A DNA stretch of 6,316 nucleotides from an uncultured Lachnospiraceae bacterium (lineage in GTDB: Bacteria; Bacillota; Clostridia; Lachnospirales; Lachnospiraceae), in assembly GCA_947175845.1 (NCBI GenBank), contig CAMWOK010000181.1:1-6316 (forward strand). Direction: 5' to 3'. Position 1 is the stretch's first letter. Each line of letters starts with the position of its first letter. This document shows positions 6,174-6,316 of this stretch, in pieces. A program made the translations under genes and the position numbers. The notes under the pieces were generated by a model. It did not search any database. It was not told where the DNA came from and saw only the letters and a program-made list of their open reading frames with translations.

Positions 6174-6316
6174 CGCAACTGCCGTGATGTGCGTTAGATA
6201 ACCGCCTTCATCCGACAGATCATGCCGCGCCTGCGTGACGTAAAACCGGTTGTCGCAGGGCTCCCCCAGCCCTGTCATTCTGATGAAATGCCCGGGCTTA
6301 ATCTCCGGTATCCCTG
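6156..6316 (-). CDS. C-terminus of gpD-like / VgrG N-terminal hub protein (partial, 5' end outside window)
   Basis: Only the last 52 codons and the TGA stop (6158-6156) are present; the gene continues past the right edge. The visible part reads as a gpD-type segment: a PGHFIRMTGLGEP stretch (residues 7-19 of the fragment), then FYVTQARHDL (24-33) and YLTHITAV (39-46). In the phage late-control D and VgrG/Pvc8 hub family, the closing beta-barrel carries a 'PG..I...G.G' strand, then 'YYVt.v.H' and a 'Y.T' strand. That family forms the trimeric hub (T4 gp27-like) between the tube and the spike. Its place directly upstream of a gpV-like spike supports the call. In Afp/PVC the hub and spike are fused in one protein; here a stop codon and an 81-base gap separate them. 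The family call rests on a short tail, so a related tail hub protein is possible. Confidence 0.72.
   Translation of the reverse strand, partial: GIPEIKPGHFIRMTGLGEPCDNRFYVTQARHDLSDEGGYLTHITAVAASLVQ

Noticed and set aside
1..6316. CRISPR array, tRNA/rRNA gene, insertion sequence or attachment site
   Set aside because: No regularly spaced repeats, cloverleaf, transposase motif or flanking direct repeats were seen; nearly every base is coding on the minus strand.

Overview
The window is a continuous minus-strand run of genes for the central spike and baseplate of a contractile injection system (CIS). The gene set best fits an extracellular phage-tail-like particle (eCIS, the Afp/PVC type) carried by a Gram-positive host. 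All five recognisable genes are transcribed leftward. In transcription order they are: (1) the last 52 codons of a gpD-like/VgrG N-terminal hub protein (6156-6316); (2) a 270-aa gp5/gpV-like spike (5262-6074); (3) a gp25-like baseplate protein with a GTG start (4777-5247); (4) a large baseplate J-like wedge protein (1767-4736, or from 4805); and (5) a second baseplate J-like wedge protein that starts at 1795 and runs off the left edge. The fifth gene is open for 598 codons. It has no stop inside the window, so a plain search for complete ORFs misses it; I read it codon by codon.

Layout: 6156-6316 hub C-terminus; 6075-6155 a short untranslated gap with a nested inverted repeat and a strong ribosome binding site; 5262-6074 spike; 5248-5261 a tight junction where the spike stop codon abuts the gp25 Shine-Dalgarno; 4777-5247 gp25; 4737-4776 a short gap that may be coding if the longer wedge start is used; 1767-4736 first J protein; 1767-1795 a 29-base overlap; 1-1795 second J protein. 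Nothing on the plus strand looks real, and there is no gene-free stretch longer than 300 bases. I see no tRNA, rRNA, CRISPR array, insertion sequence, intrinsic terminator or clear promoter. The whole window looks like the interior of one operon.

How the parts fit (family knowledge): the gpD-like hub and gpV-like spike form the trimeric central needle. The gp25-like protein joins the sheath and wedges to that hub. The two J-like proteins form the wedges that trigger sheath contraction. Two tandem large J proteins beside a gp25 protein is the Afp11/Afp12 arrangement, not the single J gene of ordinary P2- or PBSX-type tails. Compared with Afp/PVC, the hub and spike are two genes rather than one, and no PAAR tip gene lies between gp25 and the first J gene.

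Host: strong GGAGG-type ribosome binding sites, a GTG start, roughly balanced GC and cysteine-rich cytoplasm-assembled proteins suggest a Firmicute, most likely a Clostridia/Lachnospiraceae-like anaerobe. This is inference only. No toxin or cargo gene, ATPase, sheath, tube or tail-fibre gene falls inside the window.
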